Source of the DNA: Nephrocerus scutellatus
Lineage: Eukaryota; Arthropoda; Insecta; Diptera; Pipunculidae
NCBI GenBank assembly: GCA_947095585.1
Contig: OX352761.1
Location: 63,254,882-63,318,881 of the forward strand
Length of the DNA stretch: 64,000 nucleotides
Direction of reading: 5' to 3'
Part shown: positions 63,756 through 64,000 of the stretch, one piece after another
Layout of the letters: each line of letters begins with the position of its first letter
Numbering within the stretch: position 1 is the stretch's first letter
Program-made: the position numbers and the translations under genes
The notes under the pieces: generated by a model
Database searches by the model: none
Seen by the model: only the letters and a program-made list of their open reading frames with translations
What the model was told of the DNA's origin: nothing

Positions 63756-64000
63756 AATTGCTAATCATCATCAAATTGTTTCTTCTTTCATTTTCTTTAT
63801 TATTTGCGAATAAATTAATGCCATTTTTTGGTGTACATCGAAAATTGCGTATTAAGAATATTTTCAAAAATTCCAAGATGGCTATTACTTAACAAATTTA
63901 AACAATGAGGAACAATGAGATAGGTAGTTGAAAATTAACTAGTTGTGTCCAAACTCCAAATACACATGCGAAAAAATTTTAATGTTGTGTTGCTTTATTT
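63756..64000. repeat. Diverged S copy (S4), runs off the end
   Basis: Comparable to 45290-45430: AAATTGCG..TT.AGAATA, TTTTCAA...TTCCAAGATGGCT, AAACAATGAGGAACAATGAG, CACATGCGAAAAAATTT.AATGTTG. Clearly older than S1-S3. Confidence 0.7.

Overview
This is eukaryotic, intron-bearing, AT-rich DNA, most likely from an insect and probably a fly. The evidence is the set of mobile elements: errantivirus-type gypsy elements with an env gene, an Osvaldo-like LTR element, Bel/Pao, non-LTR and mariner relics, plus a 64-bp intron. No confident single-copy host gene is present. The window is almost entirely a transposable-element graveyard with one very young resident. Species cannot be fixed from sequence alone.

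Layout. 1-1.65 kb: unassigned. 1.65-4.66 kb: best copy (J1) of a non-LTR retrotransposon family I call J (endonuclease + reverse transcriptase, poly(A) tail). 5.26-5.56 kb: a 60-bp x 5 minisatellite. 5.63-6.01 kb: internally deleted mariner-like relic. 6.0-8.79 kb and 21.0-23.83 kb: the two halves of one minus-strand errantivirus-like element (G1), split by about 12.2 kb of later insertions. That block holds repeat R (8.78-10.5 kb, with a GC-rich minisatellite), J copy J2 (18.74-20.94 kb), a complete Osvaldo-like LTR element O1 (10587-18742, target duplication ACCC), and a tRNA-derived SINE inside J2 (20287-20568, 14-bp target duplication). 24.2-26.95 kb: J3 inside another dispersed repeat. 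27.0-29.9 kb: a broken, intron-containing insect gene of a DDE-like multicopy family (H), split by an LTR-like block (28137-29159) whose ends are 108-bp inverted repeats. 32.2-33.1 kb: Bel/Pao relic. 34.24-39.1 kb: J4, split by a second non-LTR element (K, 35.46-38.37 kb).

38.15-60.9 kb is a very recent tandem duplication of about 7.8 kb. It carries the tail of K, part of J4, a dead Ty3/gypsy element (A1 and A2) and a non-coding repeat S. Copy 1 was then hit by an apparently intact 7.2-kb errantivirus (E1, 45837-53049, minus strand). E1 has full-length gag, pol and env, 451-bp LTRs differing at one base that I could see, and a CGCG target duplication. 59.4-63.1 kb is a second, 1,856-bp tandem duplication of S plus R, and a diverged S copy runs off the end.

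How the parts relate: only E1 looks able to encode all its proteins. J1 has an essentially complete RT but a frameshifted 3' domain. G1, O1, A1/A2, K, Bel/Pao, mariner and H are all visibly disabled. The order of events can be read from nesting: G1, then R/J2, then O1 and the SINE; separately A, then the 7.8-kb duplication, then E1.
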